Origin: an uncultured Methylobacillus sp.
Lineage (GTDB): Bacteria > Pseudomonadota > Gammaproteobacteria > Burkholderiales > Methylophilaceae
Length of the DNA stretch: 54,730 bases
Assembly (NCBI GenBank): GCA_946478965.1
Contig: CAMLDQ010000002.1
Span: 1 to 54,730 of the forward strand
Reading direction: 5' to 3'
Shown here: piece by piece, positions 45,486-54,676 of the stretch
How positions within the stretch are numbered: the first letter of the stretch is position 1
Layout of the letters: the number at the start of each line of letters is the position of its first letter
Position numbers and translations under genes: made by a program
Notes under the pieces: model-generated
Database searches by the model: none
Told to the model about the DNA's origin: nothing
The model's input: the letters and a program-made list of their open reading frames with translations, nothing else

Positions 45486-47891
45486 ATGCGCTTTTACCTA
45501 CACACGTCGGGCGAAATGCCATACAGCGGGCTACCTGAACGCTTGCCTTGCCGCACATCGGAAGGCGGAACGATGGTGTTTGAATGCGGCAATGAAGAGG
45601 GATTGCTGCGGGTGCTGGATTCGATTGCGGAGGAAATGCCATCGCCCGTGCTCAACGAAGCCTATGCGATGCTGATCGAGGACTGCGACAGCGTCTATCC
45701 GGAAGATGCACTGGCCAGCACCTTGCCATTCCACACCTTGTACGCACGTCACCGGTACGGCTGGTTTCTGCAAGACCTTACGCCGCATATCCAGATGCAT
45801 TTCCAGCCTATTGTCGATTTTGCCCAGAATGGCGCCATCTTCGGCTATGAAGCCTTGTGCCGCATGAAGGATCCCAACGCCCAATTGCTGAATGGCGAAG
45901 AGGCTTTCCGGCTCGCGCGCCAGGTCAATCGCTCCACCGAATTGGACATCCTGTGCCAGAAGCTCGCGCTGGAAGGCAAGGCACGTGAAATTCCACCCGG
46001 GGTGCCGGTTTTTATCAATGTGCTGCCGCGCACCATCATGCAGGAAAACTGGCTCAAGCCGATGCTGGATACGCTGGGCCGACTGGGCATCGAACGCCGT
46101 GATGTCGTGATCGAAATCGTTGAAAGTGAAGAGGTTTCCCCCGAGCTTCTGGCCGAGCATTGTGACCGGATACGCACGCACGGCCTGCGCATTGCACTGG
46201 ATGACATGGGGTCCGGATTCAACGGCTTGCGCACGCTGGCCGCCGTGCGTGCGGATTTCATCAAAATCGACCGCGCCATTGTGCATGAGGCGCAGGGAAG
46301 CCGCGTCCGCACGGTACTGCTGGAGGCTATCGTCTCCATGGCGCAGCGGCTCGGATGCACGGTAGTCGCCGAGGGCTTGGAGCGTATCGAGGACATTACC
46401 TTTTGCCAGGATATGGGCCTGATGTATGCCCAGGGTTATTATTTCGCGCTACCACAGCAAAACCCCAGCAAACAGGTGAATGCGCTGCCGGTGCGCGACG
46501 AAGCCCACCGCTCGCCGATGCAGGACGAATTCAGGCTGGTGGAGTTCGTCAACAACGGCTTGACCATGGAACTCAATCTGCCTCTTGAGGAGGCGCGCCG
46601 CAGGTTTCGGCAGTTCCCCGACGTGCCGGTTGCCGTTGTCCTGGACGGCCAGCGCCCGATCGGCATGCTGAAGCGGGGCAGGGCTTTCGCCTCGCGTCAG
46701 GCTACGTTGGGTTCGCTTTGCGAGCCTTTGCCAAAAGTCATCAGCAACCGGGCATCGTCCGCGATGATTTCACGCAGCTTGTATCTGGAACGCGGAGAGG
46801 GGGCGCCATGGGTGCTGGTGAGCGACGAGGGGAGTTATATCGGACTGCTGCAGCCGTTCGAGATCATGGCACAGTTGATCAGCCGCAAAACCAGCAGCAC
46901 CAGCCTGCACCCATTGAGCCAACTGCCGACCGGCCCCAGCCTGCGCCAGTCACTCGATACCAGCCTGCGCAACAATCCCACTACGCAGCTGGTTTATATC
47001 GACCTTGACCATTTCAAGGCTTACAACGATCGCTACGGTTTTATTCGCGGCGATGCGATGATCCGCCTGCTGGCGGAAATTCTGCGTCTGCTGTTTCATG
47101 GTCAGACTGGATTGCTGCTTGGTCATATCGGCGGAGACGATTTTGTGCTGATTCTGGACCGGCAGAAACCGGGTTTGGTGCAGGCCTTGCTCGATGGCAT
47201 CAGCCGCTTCCAGTCGCTAGCCTCGCACTTGTACGATAGCAGCGATCTGGCACGTGGGTTCTTTACCACGGAAGACGGTGCAAACCATCCGGTTGCCAGC
47301 ATCTCGATCGCCGTCGTGAACGGCAAGCAGGGGCGCCTGGCCAACAGCGTGGCGGCGGCCGAACGTGCCGCGACGATGAAGAAAATAGGCAAGGCCACGG
47401 AGGGTAGCATCATCGTCGTTGAAGGCGATCCGCCACAGGAGATCAAGCCTGCCAAGGACATTCATTCGGACTGGGAAACGCGAGCGATTTTCGCTTTGCG
47501 TTCGCTCACTGAAATGCGACGCAATACTGATCCGCATGTGCTGGATAGCTGTTTTATCGACTTCCCGTTTTTCGAAGTGGTGTTCGAACTGGACAAGAAT
47601 GGCACGCAGATGTATCCCAACTGGATCAACCCGAACATGTACGGCAAGATCAAGGCAGGCGGCGCCGGCGTCGATCGTTCGTCGCAGCCGTATTACCAAG
47701 TGGTCGAGGAGACGCTTGCCCCGTATTTGTCCAACATTTACCTGTCTACCGCTACAGAGGACTTTTGCTTGACCTTGTCTATCCCCTTATTGAATGCGGA
47801 AAATGTGCTGGAGGGCGTGCTGGTTGCCGACATCAATATCACCGCGATGGCGATGCTCAGCAACGCCTACGGCGTAGCGGTGGAGCAATAG
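45486..47891 (+). CDS. c-di-GMP signalling protein EAL-CBS-GGDEF with a C-terminal Cache-like domain
   Basis: An 801-residue soluble protein. The EAL domain at about 103-340 is complete: MHFQPIVDF...YEALCRM, FINVLPRTI, VIEIVESEEV, IALDDMGSGFNGL, FIKIDRAIVHEA, VAEGLERIED. It should be an active phosphodiesterase. A CBS-like pair follows at about 365-480 (VAVVLDGQRPIGMLKRGRAF, VLVSDEGSYIGLL). The GGDEF domain at about 490-655 has YIDLDHFKAYNDRYGFIRGD but the signature GGDDF. Asp for the catalytic Glu makes cyclase activity uncertain. The C-terminal 120 residues (FFEVVFELDKNGTQMYPNWI...YLSTATEDFCLTLSIPLL) look like a Cache/PDC ligand-binding domain. It is divergent from pilU across 201 bases. 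Confidence 0.9.
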   Translation: MRFYLHTSGEMPYSGLPERLPCRTSEGGTMVFECGNEEGLLRVLDSIAEEMPSPVLNEAYAMLIEDCDSVYPEDALASTLPFHTLYARHRYGWFLQDLTPHIQMHFQPIVDFAQNGAIFGYEALCRMKDPNAQLLNGEEAFRLARQVNRSTELDILCQKLALEGKAREIPPGVPVFINVLPRTIMQENWLKPMLDTLGRLGIERRDVVIEIVESEEVSPELLAEHCDRIRTHGLRIALDDMGSGFNGLRTLAAVRADFIKIDRAIVHEAQGSRVRTVLLEAIVSMAQRLGCTVVAEGLERIEDITFCQDMGLMYAQGYYFALPQQNPSKQVNALPVRDEAHRSPMQDEFRLVEFVNNGLTMELNLPLEEARRRFRQFPDVPVAVVLDGQRPIGMLKRGRAFASRQATLGSLCEPLPKVISNRASSAMISRSLYLERGEGAPWVLVSDEGSYIGLLQPFEIMAQLISRKTSSTSLHPLSQLPTGPSLRQSLDTSLRNNPTTQLVYIDLDHFKAYNDRYGFIRGDAMIRLLAEILRLLFHGQTGLLLGHIGGDDFVLILDRQKPGLVQALLDGISRFQSLASHLYDSSDLARGFFTTEDGANHPVASISIAVVNGKQGRLANSVAAAERAATMKKIGKATEGSIIVVEGDPPQEIKPAKDIHSDWETRAIFALRSLTEMRRNTDPHVLDSCFIDFPFFEVVFELDKNGTQMYPNWINPNMYGKIKAGGAGVDRSSQPYYQVVEETLAPYLSNIYLSTATEDFCLTLSIPLLNAENVLEGVLVADINITAMAMLSNAYGVAVEQ

Positions 47892-47892
47892 C

Positions 47893-49725
47893 CTAGCTGA
47901 CGTCGAGCGATTGCGGTGGGCGTCCTTCGGTCCTGCGTTGCCAGATGTGCTGGTATGCCTGCTCCAGGCGGCGCGTAAATGCCGGCGTGTCGAACAGCGA
48001 GCTTGTCCGCACGCTGTCGAGGCGTGTTCGCAATGCTGCCAATGCCTGGCGGTCGCGGACCAGAGCTTTGGCCTTGGCTTCGTAATCGGCCAGGCTCTCC
48101 GTGACCATGTCTTCTGTGCCAATCGCGTGCAGCAGGCTGCCGGCCACTCGCGAGGCGAAGGTGGTGCCGGCGCACGTCAGGACAGGCAGGCCCATCCAGA
48201 GCGCGTCGCTGGCGGAGGTGTGCGCATTGTAGGGCAGGGTATCGAGAAACAGATCTGCGCAGCGATGGCGCGCTAAGTGCTCGGCCATGGCGACGCGCGG
48301 TGCGAAAATCAGACGCGCCGGATCGATGCCGCGTACCTGCGCTTCACGCTGGAGATTCGCTTTCGCCCAGCGATTGCATTCCAGCAGCCACAGCACGCTA
48401 TCTGAATTTTCCCCAACAACTTTCATCCATATATCAAACACTTGCGGAGTTATTTTGAAAGTCTGGTTGAAGGAGCAGAGCACCAGCGCATTTTCCGGCA
48501 GGCCGCATTCGGCGCGGTTCGGAACGGCCGCAGCCGGGCGCTGGCGATCGTTCGGCTGGTAACAGGGCAGCCGCAGCAGTGCTTCGCTATAGCAGTCGGC
48601 CTGGCTTTGCGGAGCGATGTAGGCGTCCGCAATCAGGTAATCGGCAAATGGCGCGCCCAGGGTGCCCGGGAAGCCAAGCCAGTTGATTTGCAGCGGAGCT
48701 GGTCGCATGGCAAGTATGCCGGTGCGGCTGTTTTGCGTGTAGCCGGTGAGGTCCACCAGAATATCGATCCTGTCGTCGCGCATGCGCTGCGCTGCCGCCT
48801 GCATGGAAACAGGACGGATATCCCGGAAGTGATCGAAGGCCCTGCTCCAGCGCAATCGCTCGGAAGTTCTGTCGTCGGGGCCATACGAATAACCGTAGAC
48901 GACAAATCGGTCGCGGTCGTGCAGCTCGATAACTTCCGCAGCTAGCGAGGTTAACGGATGCTGGCGGAAGTCTGCGGATAGGTAACCGATACGTAGCTTG
49001 CCGTCGGGATGCTTCGCTACGGACTGTACAGACCCCAAACTTTGGTGCGCAAGGGGCGCGAGACGGGTATGGGCCCAGTTTTCCGCGCAGCGACGCTGCT
49101 CTTCGGCGGTCGTGCCCGGGAGCGCCAGGAACGCGAAAGGCGATATCTGCGCCTCTGGCTCCTCGCGCACCAGGCGCCGGATTTCGGCAACCTCGGTTTC
49201 CAGCCCAGTCCAGTCGCAGCAATGCATGCGCTGGTGCAACAGATGCATGCGGGCATGATGCAAGCGCGGATTCAGGCTTAGTGCCTGCTGGTAGCACGCG
49301 ATCGCCTCATCCAGCCGGCCCAGTTCGCGCAAGACATTCCCCAGGTTGTTATGGATATCGGCGTCTTGTGGCGTGAGCTGCAGCGCCGCCCGATAACTGG
49401 CGGCGGCTTGCTCGGCCAGACCCATTTCACGCAGTGCGTTGCCCAGGTTGTAATGCGCCCCGGGCTGGACGGGGTCCGCGCGCAATGTCGCCTGGAATTG
49501 CAAGGCGGCTTCCTGGTAATGCCCCAGTGCCGCCTGGGCGTTACCCAGCTGCAGCAGGATTTGCGGGTGCCCGGGAGCCAGCTTGAGTGCAGTACGGTAG
49601 CTATTCAGCGCTTCGGCAGCCTGGCCGTTTTTAAGCAAGGCGTTACCGAGTTCGTAATGGGCGGCCGGATTGCGCGGATTTGCCTTGGCGGCCTGTTTCA
49701 GCTGGTCGAGTGGCAGGGATTGCAT
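47893..49725 (-). CDS. TPR protein with GT41 (O-GlcNAc transferase/SPINDLY-like) domain
   Basis: A 610-residue cytoplasmic protein. The first 160 residues are four to five TPR units (NPRNPAAHYELGNALLKNGQ, GHPQILLQLGNAQAALGHYQ, DADIHNNLGNVLRELGRLDE). The rest is the GT41 glycosyltransferase. It has LRIGYLSADFRQHPLTSLAA, QINWLGFPGTLGAPFADYLI, CSFNQTFKITPQVFDIWMKV and the donor site FLDTLPYNAHTSASDALWMG followed by LPVLTCAGTTFASRVAGSLL. Such enzymes in bacteria glycosylate flagellins, adhesins or other proteins. It is convergent with the EAL-GGDEF gene, one base apart, and 9 bases downstream of mnmC on its own strand. Confidence 0.92.
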   Translation of the reverse strand: MQSLPLDQLKQAAKANPRNPAAHYELGNALLKNGQAAEALNSYRTALKLAPGHPQILLQLGNAQAALGHYQEAALQFQATLRADPVQPGAHYNLGNALREMGLAEQAAASYRAALQLTPQDADIHNNLGNVLRELGRLDEAIACYQQALSLNPRLHHARMHLLHQRMHCCDWTGLETEVAEIRRLVREEPEAQISPFAFLALPGTTAEEQRRCAENWAHTRLAPLAHQSLGSVQSVAKHPDGKLRIGYLSADFRQHPLTSLAAEVIELHDRDRFVVYGYSYGPDDRTSERLRWSRAFDHFRDIRPVSMQAAAQRMRDDRIDILVDLTGYTQNSRTGILAMRPAPLQINWLGFPGTLGAPFADYLIADAYIAPQSQADCYSEALLRLPCYQPNDRQRPAAAVPNRAECGLPENALVLCSFNQTFKITPQVFDIWMKVVGENSDSVLWLLECNRWAKANLQREAQVRGIDPARLIFAPRVAMAEHLARHRCADLFLDTLPYNAHTSASDALWMGLPVLTCAGTTFASRVAGSLLHAIGTEDMVTESLADYEAKAKALVRDRQALAALRTRLDSVRTSSLFDTPAFTRRLEQAYQHIWQRRTEGRPPQSLDVS

Positions 49726-49734
49726 GCGGGGATT

Positions 49735-51672
49735 TTACCCGATTGCGCTACCGATCAGTCTTTTCAGGCCGCGGGCACGCAAGAGAAAGCGGTTGGGATC
49801 GAGCGCTTGCGCAAGTTGGCGATCCACTGGCAATGGTTCGCCTTCCAACAGCGATGCCAGCAATTCCGCGCAGAGCGGAGCGGTCAGCAAGCCTTTGGAT
49901 CCATGGCCGGTATTGACATGCAGCCCATGCAGCCAGGGCAGATGTTCGGCTGGCAGGCGGCTGCCCGGCGTATCGCGCTCGGCCGTGCGCGTTGCATCCA
50001 GCAACGGGCCGACCATGGGCAGATAGTCCGGCGTCACGCACCGCACCGCAGCGCGTCCTTGCAATGCGGCGATATCCAACCGCGCGCCATTTAGCGCTTG
50101 ATACAGTGCGGGAGAGAGGTTCGCCAGCGTTGCCAGGTTTTCGGCATGATCGGCGCTGCGTATCGCCGCATCACTGTCCTCGGGGCTGAATGTCGCGCCT
50201 ACGCAGTGCGCGCCTTCGCGTGCCGGACTGACATAGCCTTCCGTGCAGATTGCGGTCTGCAGACGCAGGCTGGCCGGCGTGGCCGGAATACGGGTAATCT
50301 GCCCGCGTACGGCTTCCAGCGGCAGATGCGCGGTCTGTACCAGCCGCTGGCTTTCATTGGCTGCACATACCACGACGACAGGCGCCCCGGCGAGGCAGCC
50401 CTCTTTGCCCATCACTTGCCAGCCACCTTCAACATGCTGGAGATGCTTGGCTTCATGCGTCGTCAAGGTGGTGATGTTGGCGTGATCGGCCAGCGCACGA
50501 CACAGGGCAGGGGGATGTACCCAGCCGCCGGCGGGAAACCACAACCCTCCGTGTTCCAGCGGGATACCGGCGATACGACTGGCCTCCTGCGCATCGACGG
50601 GTCGCAGAATGTCCTCGCCCAGGGAACGTTGCGCGATCTCATGGCAGCGCTTGGCTTCGCGTGCATCGAACCCCAATTGCAGCAGCCCGCAAGCATCCCA
50701 GTCATGGCCTTTGGGCAGCAAGGTTTCGAGCAGGCGCAAGCTATGCAGATAGCCTGCAAGCGCCATGCGGCTGAGCGGGATATCATGCCCCGACAGGCGC
50801 GGATAGAGTATGCCTTGCGGATTGCCGGAGGCTTCCGCCGCCAGTCCGGCATGACGCTCGATCAGCGTCACTTGCCAACCGCGCCGCGCCAGGCTCCGAG
50901 CCGTCGCGGTGCCGGCAAGGCCGCCGCCGATCACGATGGCATTCCGCTTGACGCGCTTGGATTCGGGCTGGACTACCGGGTGCTCGCCGCGCAGCATTTC
51001 ACGCTTGCTGCCGAACCCGGGCACTTTTTCCACCCGGAAACCCGCGGCTTCGAGCCCGCGCCGTACCGAGCCCGCACTGGTGAAGGTTGCGAACGTGCAG
51101 CCCGGAGCCGCCAGCCTGGCCACCTCATTCAGCACTCCCGGCTGCCACATTTCCGGATTCTTCGCGGGGGCAAAGCCGTCGAGAAACCAGGCATCGACCT
51201 TGGCGACCATGCCGGGCAGGGTCTGTCGTGCATCGCCGATGAGCAGAGTCAGGCTGACGTTTCCACCATCGAACTGCAGCTGTTGCCAGCCAGGAACAAG
51301 CCAGCGATATTGCGCCAGCAGCGCATGCGCTTCTCTATCGAGTTCCGGCCACAAGCCAAGCGCCCGCTGCATATCCGCATGCGACAAGGGGAATTGTTCG
51401 GTGCTGATGAAGTGCAGCCGGCCGCCTACAGGCGCACATTGCCTCCAGAGCTGCCATGCGCAGAGAAAATTGAGCCCGGTGCCGAAACCGGTTTCCGCAA
51501 TCGTGAAGCTGCCCTGTTCAAGCTTGCGCCAGCGTTCTTCCAAGCGGTTGTGTTGCAGGAACACATGGCGCGTTTCCTCCAGGCCGGACGCACGCGAAAA
51601 ATAGACATCGCCGTATGCCCGTGAAACGGGTTGGCCGTCAATCCAGTCCAGTTCGTTCTGACTATTGCCCAT
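49735..51672 (-). CDS. mnmC: Bifunctional tRNA wobble-uridine enzyme MnmC (MnmC2 methyltransferase + MnmC1 FAD oxidoreductase)
   Basis: A 645-residue fusion finishing 5-methylaminomethyl-2-thiouridine at U34 of tRNAs. The N-terminal methyltransferase has FSRASGLEETRHVFLQHNRL, the SAM loop AETGFGTGLNFLCAW and WFLDGFAPAKNPEMWQ. The C-terminal oxidoreductase opens with AIVIGGGLAGTATARSLARR and keeps EASGNPQGILYPRLS. It ends with VNTGHGSKGLLTAPLCAELL. Both halves look intact. It diverges from the methyltransferase gene at 51681, with only 8 bases between the two start codons. Confidence 0.96.
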   Translation of the reverse strand: MGNSQNELDWIDGQPVSRAYGDVYFSRASGLEETRHVFLQHNRLEERWRKLEQGSFTIAETGFGTGLNFLCAWQLWRQCAPVGGRLHFISTEQFPLSHADMQRALGLWPELDREAHALLAQYRWLVPGWQQLQFDGGNVSLTLLIGDARQTLPGMVAKVDAWFLDGFAPAKNPEMWQPGVLNEVARLAAPGCTFATFTSAGSVRRGLEAAGFRVEKVPGFGSKREMLRGEHPVVQPESKRVKRNAIVIGGGLAGTATARSLARRGWQVTLIERHAGLAAEASGNPQGILYPRLSGHDIPLSRMALAGYLHSLRLLETLLPKGHDWDACGLLQLGFDAREAKRCHEIAQRSLGEDILRPVDAQEASRIAGIPLEHGGLWFPAGGWVHPPALCRALADHANITTLTTHEAKHLQHVEGGWQVMGKEGCLAGAPVVVVCAANESQRLVQTAHLPLEAVRGQITRIPATPASLRLQTAICTEGYVSPAREGAHCVGATFSPEDSDAAIRSADHAENLATLANLSPALYQALNGARLDIAALQGRAAVRCVTPDYLPMVGPLLDATRTAERDTPGSRLPAEHLPWLHGLHVNTGHGSKGLLTAPLCAELLASLLEGEPLPVDRQLAQALDPNRFLLRARGLKRLIGSAIG

Positions 51673-51680
51673 TGTGACTT

Positions 51681-52265
51681 ATGAGTGGTTCATGTACCGT
51701 ATCCGCCATATTTTCGCACGACGCCATGCATAACGCTCTCGTACCGCCATTTCCCTGGGTGATTCAACACGCCTCCCTGGTTCGCACCGGCGGCAGGGTG
51801 CTGGATCTGGCATGCGGCCGCGGACGGCATGCACGCTGGTTGGCAGCTCGCGGCTGGCAAGTCGATGCCGTTGACCGCGACGCGGAGGCCATCGAATCGC
51901 TGCGTGGTGTTGACGGTGTGCTGCCATTGCAGGCCGATCTTGAGCATGGGGCATGGCCTTACCCCGGCTGCCTGTTCGATGCCATCGTGGTCTGCCGTTA
52001 TCTGCATCGCCCGCTGCTTTCGCAGCTTGCTGAAAGCCTGGCGCCCGGCGGAGTGCTGATATACGAAACGTTCATGCTTGGGCAGGAACAATTCGGGCGT
52101 CCCAGTAATCCCGATTTCCTGCTGCGGCCGGATGAATTGCTGCAAACCTATCAGGGAGTCCTTGAAATCATTGCCTTCGAGCAGGGGCTTGAATCAGGTG
52201 ACTCTCCGGCGATGGTGCAGAAGCTCTGCGCACGCCGGCGATTCGTTGCAGGCGGGATGGCATGA
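51681..52265 (+). CDS. Class I SAM-dependent methyltransferase
   Basis: A protein of up to 194 residues with a Rossmann methyltransferase fold: GGRVLDLACGRGRHARWLAA (motif I), VDAVDRDAEAIESL (acidic loop), DAIVVCRYLHRPLLSQLAES and LAPGGVLIYETFMLGQEQFG. It resembles small tellurite-resistance/UbiE-like methyltransferases. Substrate unknown. The start at 51681 leaves only 8 bases to the divergent mnmC. An ATG at 51726 (MHNALVPPFPWVIQHASLVR) is equally plausible and would leave space for a promoter. Neither has a clear ribosome site. Confidence 0.8.
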   Translation: MSGSCTVSAIFSHDAMHNALVPPFPWVIQHASLVRTGGRVLDLACGRGRHARWLAARGWQVDAVDRDAEAIESLRGVDGVLPLQADLEHGAWPYPGCLFDAIVVCRYLHRPLLSQLAESLAPGGVLIYETFMLGQEQFGRPSNPDFLLRPDELLQTYQGVLEIIAFEQGLESGDSPAMVQKLCARRRFVAGGMA

Positions 52266-52360
52266 TCACGAGTCATGCGGACGTACTGGTATTATCGGAT
52301 AAACATAGGGCCATATACCTGTATGGCGCCCATGCAGTCCGGCAAATCAACGGAGTGACA

Positions 52361-52741
52361 ATGAAGAAATGGATAGCGGCGACATTTTTCCCAATACTGA
52401 TGTACAGTGCTTCAGCGGAGGCTGCCATCAGCGGGGAGGAACTGCTGCAACGCTGTACGGCTGCTGAAAAGTCGGTGGATGGCGTCAGTGTTTCCGCCGA
52501 AGAAATGCTGGATGCAATGTGGTGCATGGGCTACATGTCCGGGTTGCTGGATGGCTTCAGCGTCGGCGATTACGAGGTCGGCAACGCCAGAATGATGTGC
52601 CCGCCGGAAGGCGGGTTGACTCGCACCCAAGCCCTCAAGATCGTCACGGAATGGCTACGCAAACATCCCGAAGCCCGCCAGAAAAGCGGTCGCCGGGATG
52701 CGTTGCTCGCACTTGCCTCAGCCTATCCCTGCCAGCGGTGA
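52361..52741 (+). CDS. Secreted Rap1a/Tai-like protein
   Basis: A 126-residue exported protein. The ATG at 52361 follows GGAGTGACA and starts a signal peptide (MKKWIAATFFPILMYSASAE-A). The mature part has ISGEELLQRCTAAEKSVDGV, MWCMGYMSGLLDGFSVG and the C-terminal helix QALKIVTEWLRKHPEARQKS followed by GRRDALLALASAYPC. The pattern of four cysteines (EELLQRC, WCMGY, MMCPPEG, AYPC) matches the Rap1a/Tai family. That family includes immunity proteins of type VI secretion amidase effectors, but many members have no effector nearby, as here. The stop overlaps the next start (GTGA). Confidence 0.8.
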   Translation: MKKWIAATFFPILMYSASAEAAISGEELLQRCTAAEKSVDGVSVSAEEMLDAMWCMGYMSGLLDGFSVGDYEVGNARMMCPPEGGLTRTQALKIVTEWLRKHPEARQKSGRRDALLALASAYPCQR

Positions 52742-54666
52742 CGACACTCACACCCATCAAGCGCCTCAGTGCGCTCGTCGACCGGCTACGCCCCGGTTCG
52801 CCCGGCGATGCGGAAGCCGCGGAGATGAACTTTCGCCGCGAATTGCAGCGCCTGACCGAATACCCGGAAGAAGCTGCCATGCTGGGGGAGGACGTCCGCG
52901 TACTGCTGGCGCTGCCGCACCAGTCAGCATTCTACGCCGAGACTGGCGTACGCTCCGCGCTCGGTTTCTGGCTGGAACTCATGCAACGCCTTGGCCAAAG
53001 GCTGCTACCGCATGCACCGGATCTTGCTCGCTTACCCGATATCCTGCGCGCAATTTTTCGCCATCCTCGGGATCATGAATGGGTGGTCGCGGTTTCCGAT
53101 GCAACCTGGGTGGAGCTTGCCCATGCGCTGCAAATTTCTCAGGCGGATGCCAACCGCGCTGCCATGCAGAATGTGCTGGAGGCCTCGCGCGTACTTTCCT
53201 ATCGCCTCGCTGGCACAGCACTCGATCGCGAATTGCTGCGTGCCGACCCGGCCATGGAACGTTACGAGTCGCCGTTTCTCGCGCAGAACGTGGCCCTCAT
53301 GCCGGTACTGGAACGCGCCCGGAATGGCGGGGCAGGGCCGAGTCCGGAGGAGGTTGCCGATCTCGACGTGATGCTCGACCAGTGCACCGAGGCGCTGGAC
53401 CGCGTGCGCCGCAAAGCAGGTGAAAACGGCATCAGCATTCGCCTGACCTATTTGCTGGCTCGTTTAAGGCAACTGATCGAGCGTCTGCATATCCTGATCG
53501 ACCTGTCGGTCGGCGAAGATAAGCCGGTACGTGCAGCGCATCTGCTCAAGACCTTGCTGCGCGCCGAACAGACAAAGCTACGCGTCGCTTCATTCGTCGG
53601 CCAGAATGTCAGCTTGCTGGCACGCAATATCACCGACCACGCCAGCCGGCATGGCGAGCACTATATTGCCGAGAGCCGCAAGGAATGGTGGGCCATGGCG
53701 CGCAGTGCAGCCGGGGGTGGGATCATCATAGCCGTGATGGCAATACTGAAAATCAGGCTGTCGCTCCTGCATCTGCCGCCATTGACCGAAGGCATATTGT
53801 TCGGCCTCAATTATGGTCTCGGTTTTGTACTGATCCACTTGCTGGGTTTTACCGTCGCGACCAAGCAGCCCGCGATGACGGCCGCCGCCATCGCCGCGAC
53901 ACTGGAAGAGTCGCGTCCCCGCGAACTGGAGCGTTTGAGCATGCTGGCGCAGAATGTGGTGCGCACGCAGTGCGTCGCCGTGCTCGGCAATATTGCCCTG
54001 GCGCTGCCAGTAGCCGCTTTGATGACCGCTTTGTGGCTGGCCGCATTTGATACTCCGCTGGCGCCGGCAGAAAAACTGGGGGCCCTGGTCGAGGGCATGC
54101 ATCCATGGCGCAGCGCTGCCCTGTTCTATGCCGGGATTGCCGGTGTGGGCTTGTTCCTCTCCGGACTGGTGGCAGGCTATTTCGACAACCAGGCGCGATA
54201 TCATCGACTGGCAAGCCGTGCAGCCAATGCGCCAATCCTGAGTTGGCTGGGACAGGCGAGAGCCGCTCGACTGGGCGATTACCTGGATGCCCATTACGGC
54301 GCCATTCTCGGCAACCTGTTTTTCGGCATGTATCTTGGATTGGCGGGCAGCATGGGGACATTGACGGGACTTCCGGTCGACATCCGCCACGTGGCATTTT
54401 CAAGCGCCAACCTGGGCGCAGCCCTGACGACCTTGTCAGCCTCGGATATGCTGGCTGTCTTGCCGTGGGCTCTGCTTGGGCTCGTTGGTATTGCGCTGGT
54501 TAATCTGGCCGTTAGCTTTTCCCTGGCATTGTATGTGGCGGAAAAATCACGCCGTATCGGGATCGGCCAGGCTGTTGGCTTGGGGGCGTTGATGCTGCGT
54601 CGTTTTGCCAGGAATCCGCTGGCATTCTTCCGGCCGCCGGAAGATGAACAGAAACAGGCCGAGTGA
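52738..54666 (+). CDS. Gcr-family 'site-specific recombinase' (polytopic membrane protein)
   Basis: A 642-residue protein from the GTG at 52738 (VTTLTPIKRLSALVDRLRPG). The N-terminal half is helical and soluble-looking. The C-terminal half has about six membrane spans near 322-340, 352-375, 411-435, 458-482, 521-545 and 568-602. Examples are LNYGLGFVLIHLLGFTV, LFFGMYLGLAGSMGTLTG and LALYVAEKSRRIGIGQAVGL. Databases label relatives 'site-specific recombinase' after the gonococcal Gcr gene. I see no serine or tyrosine recombinase motifs, so the label is doubtful. GTGA overlap couples it to the secreted Rap1a-like protein. An upstream extension of the frame lies inside that gene. Confidence 0.85.
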   Translation: MTTLTPIKRLSALVDRLRPGSPGDAEAAEMNFRRELQRLTEYPEEAAMLGEDVRVLLALPHQSAFYAETGVRSALGFWLELMQRLGQRLLPHAPDLARLPDILRAIFRHPRDHEWVVAVSDATWVELAHALQISQADANRAAMQNVLEASRVLSYRLAGTALDRELLRADPAMERYESPFLAQNVALMPVLERARNGGAGPSPEEVADLDVMLDQCTEALDRVRRKAGENGISIRLTYLLARLRQLIERLHILIDLSVGEDKPVRAAHLLKTLLRAEQTKLRVASFVGQNVSLLARNITDHASRHGEHYIAESRKEWWAMARSAAGGGIIIAVMAILKIRLSLLHLPPLTEGILFGLNYGLGFVLIHLLGFTVATKQPAMTAAAIAATLEESRPRELERLSMLAQNVVRTQCVAVLGNIALALPVAALMTALWLAAFDTPLAPAEKLGALVEGMHPWRSAALFYAGIAGVGLFLSGLVAGYFDNQARYHRLASRAANAPILSWLGQARAARLGDYLDAHYGAILGNLFFGMYLGLAGSMGTLTGLPVDIRHVAFSSANLGAALTTLSASDMLAVLPWALLGLVGIALVNLAVSFSLALYVAEKSRRIGIGQAVGLGALMLRRFARNPLAFFRPPEDEQKQAE

Positions 54667-54676
54667 GAAAATAGGC

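Noticed and set aside
50098..51624. 508-residue plus-strand reading frame
   Set aside because: Antisense to mnmC, which is intact. The long frame is an effect of GC-rich codon use.
52361..52741. Type VI secretion immunity gene
   Set aside because: The protein fits the Rap1a/Tai fold, but no amidase effector or T6SS gene is adjacent, so the immunity role is not claimed.
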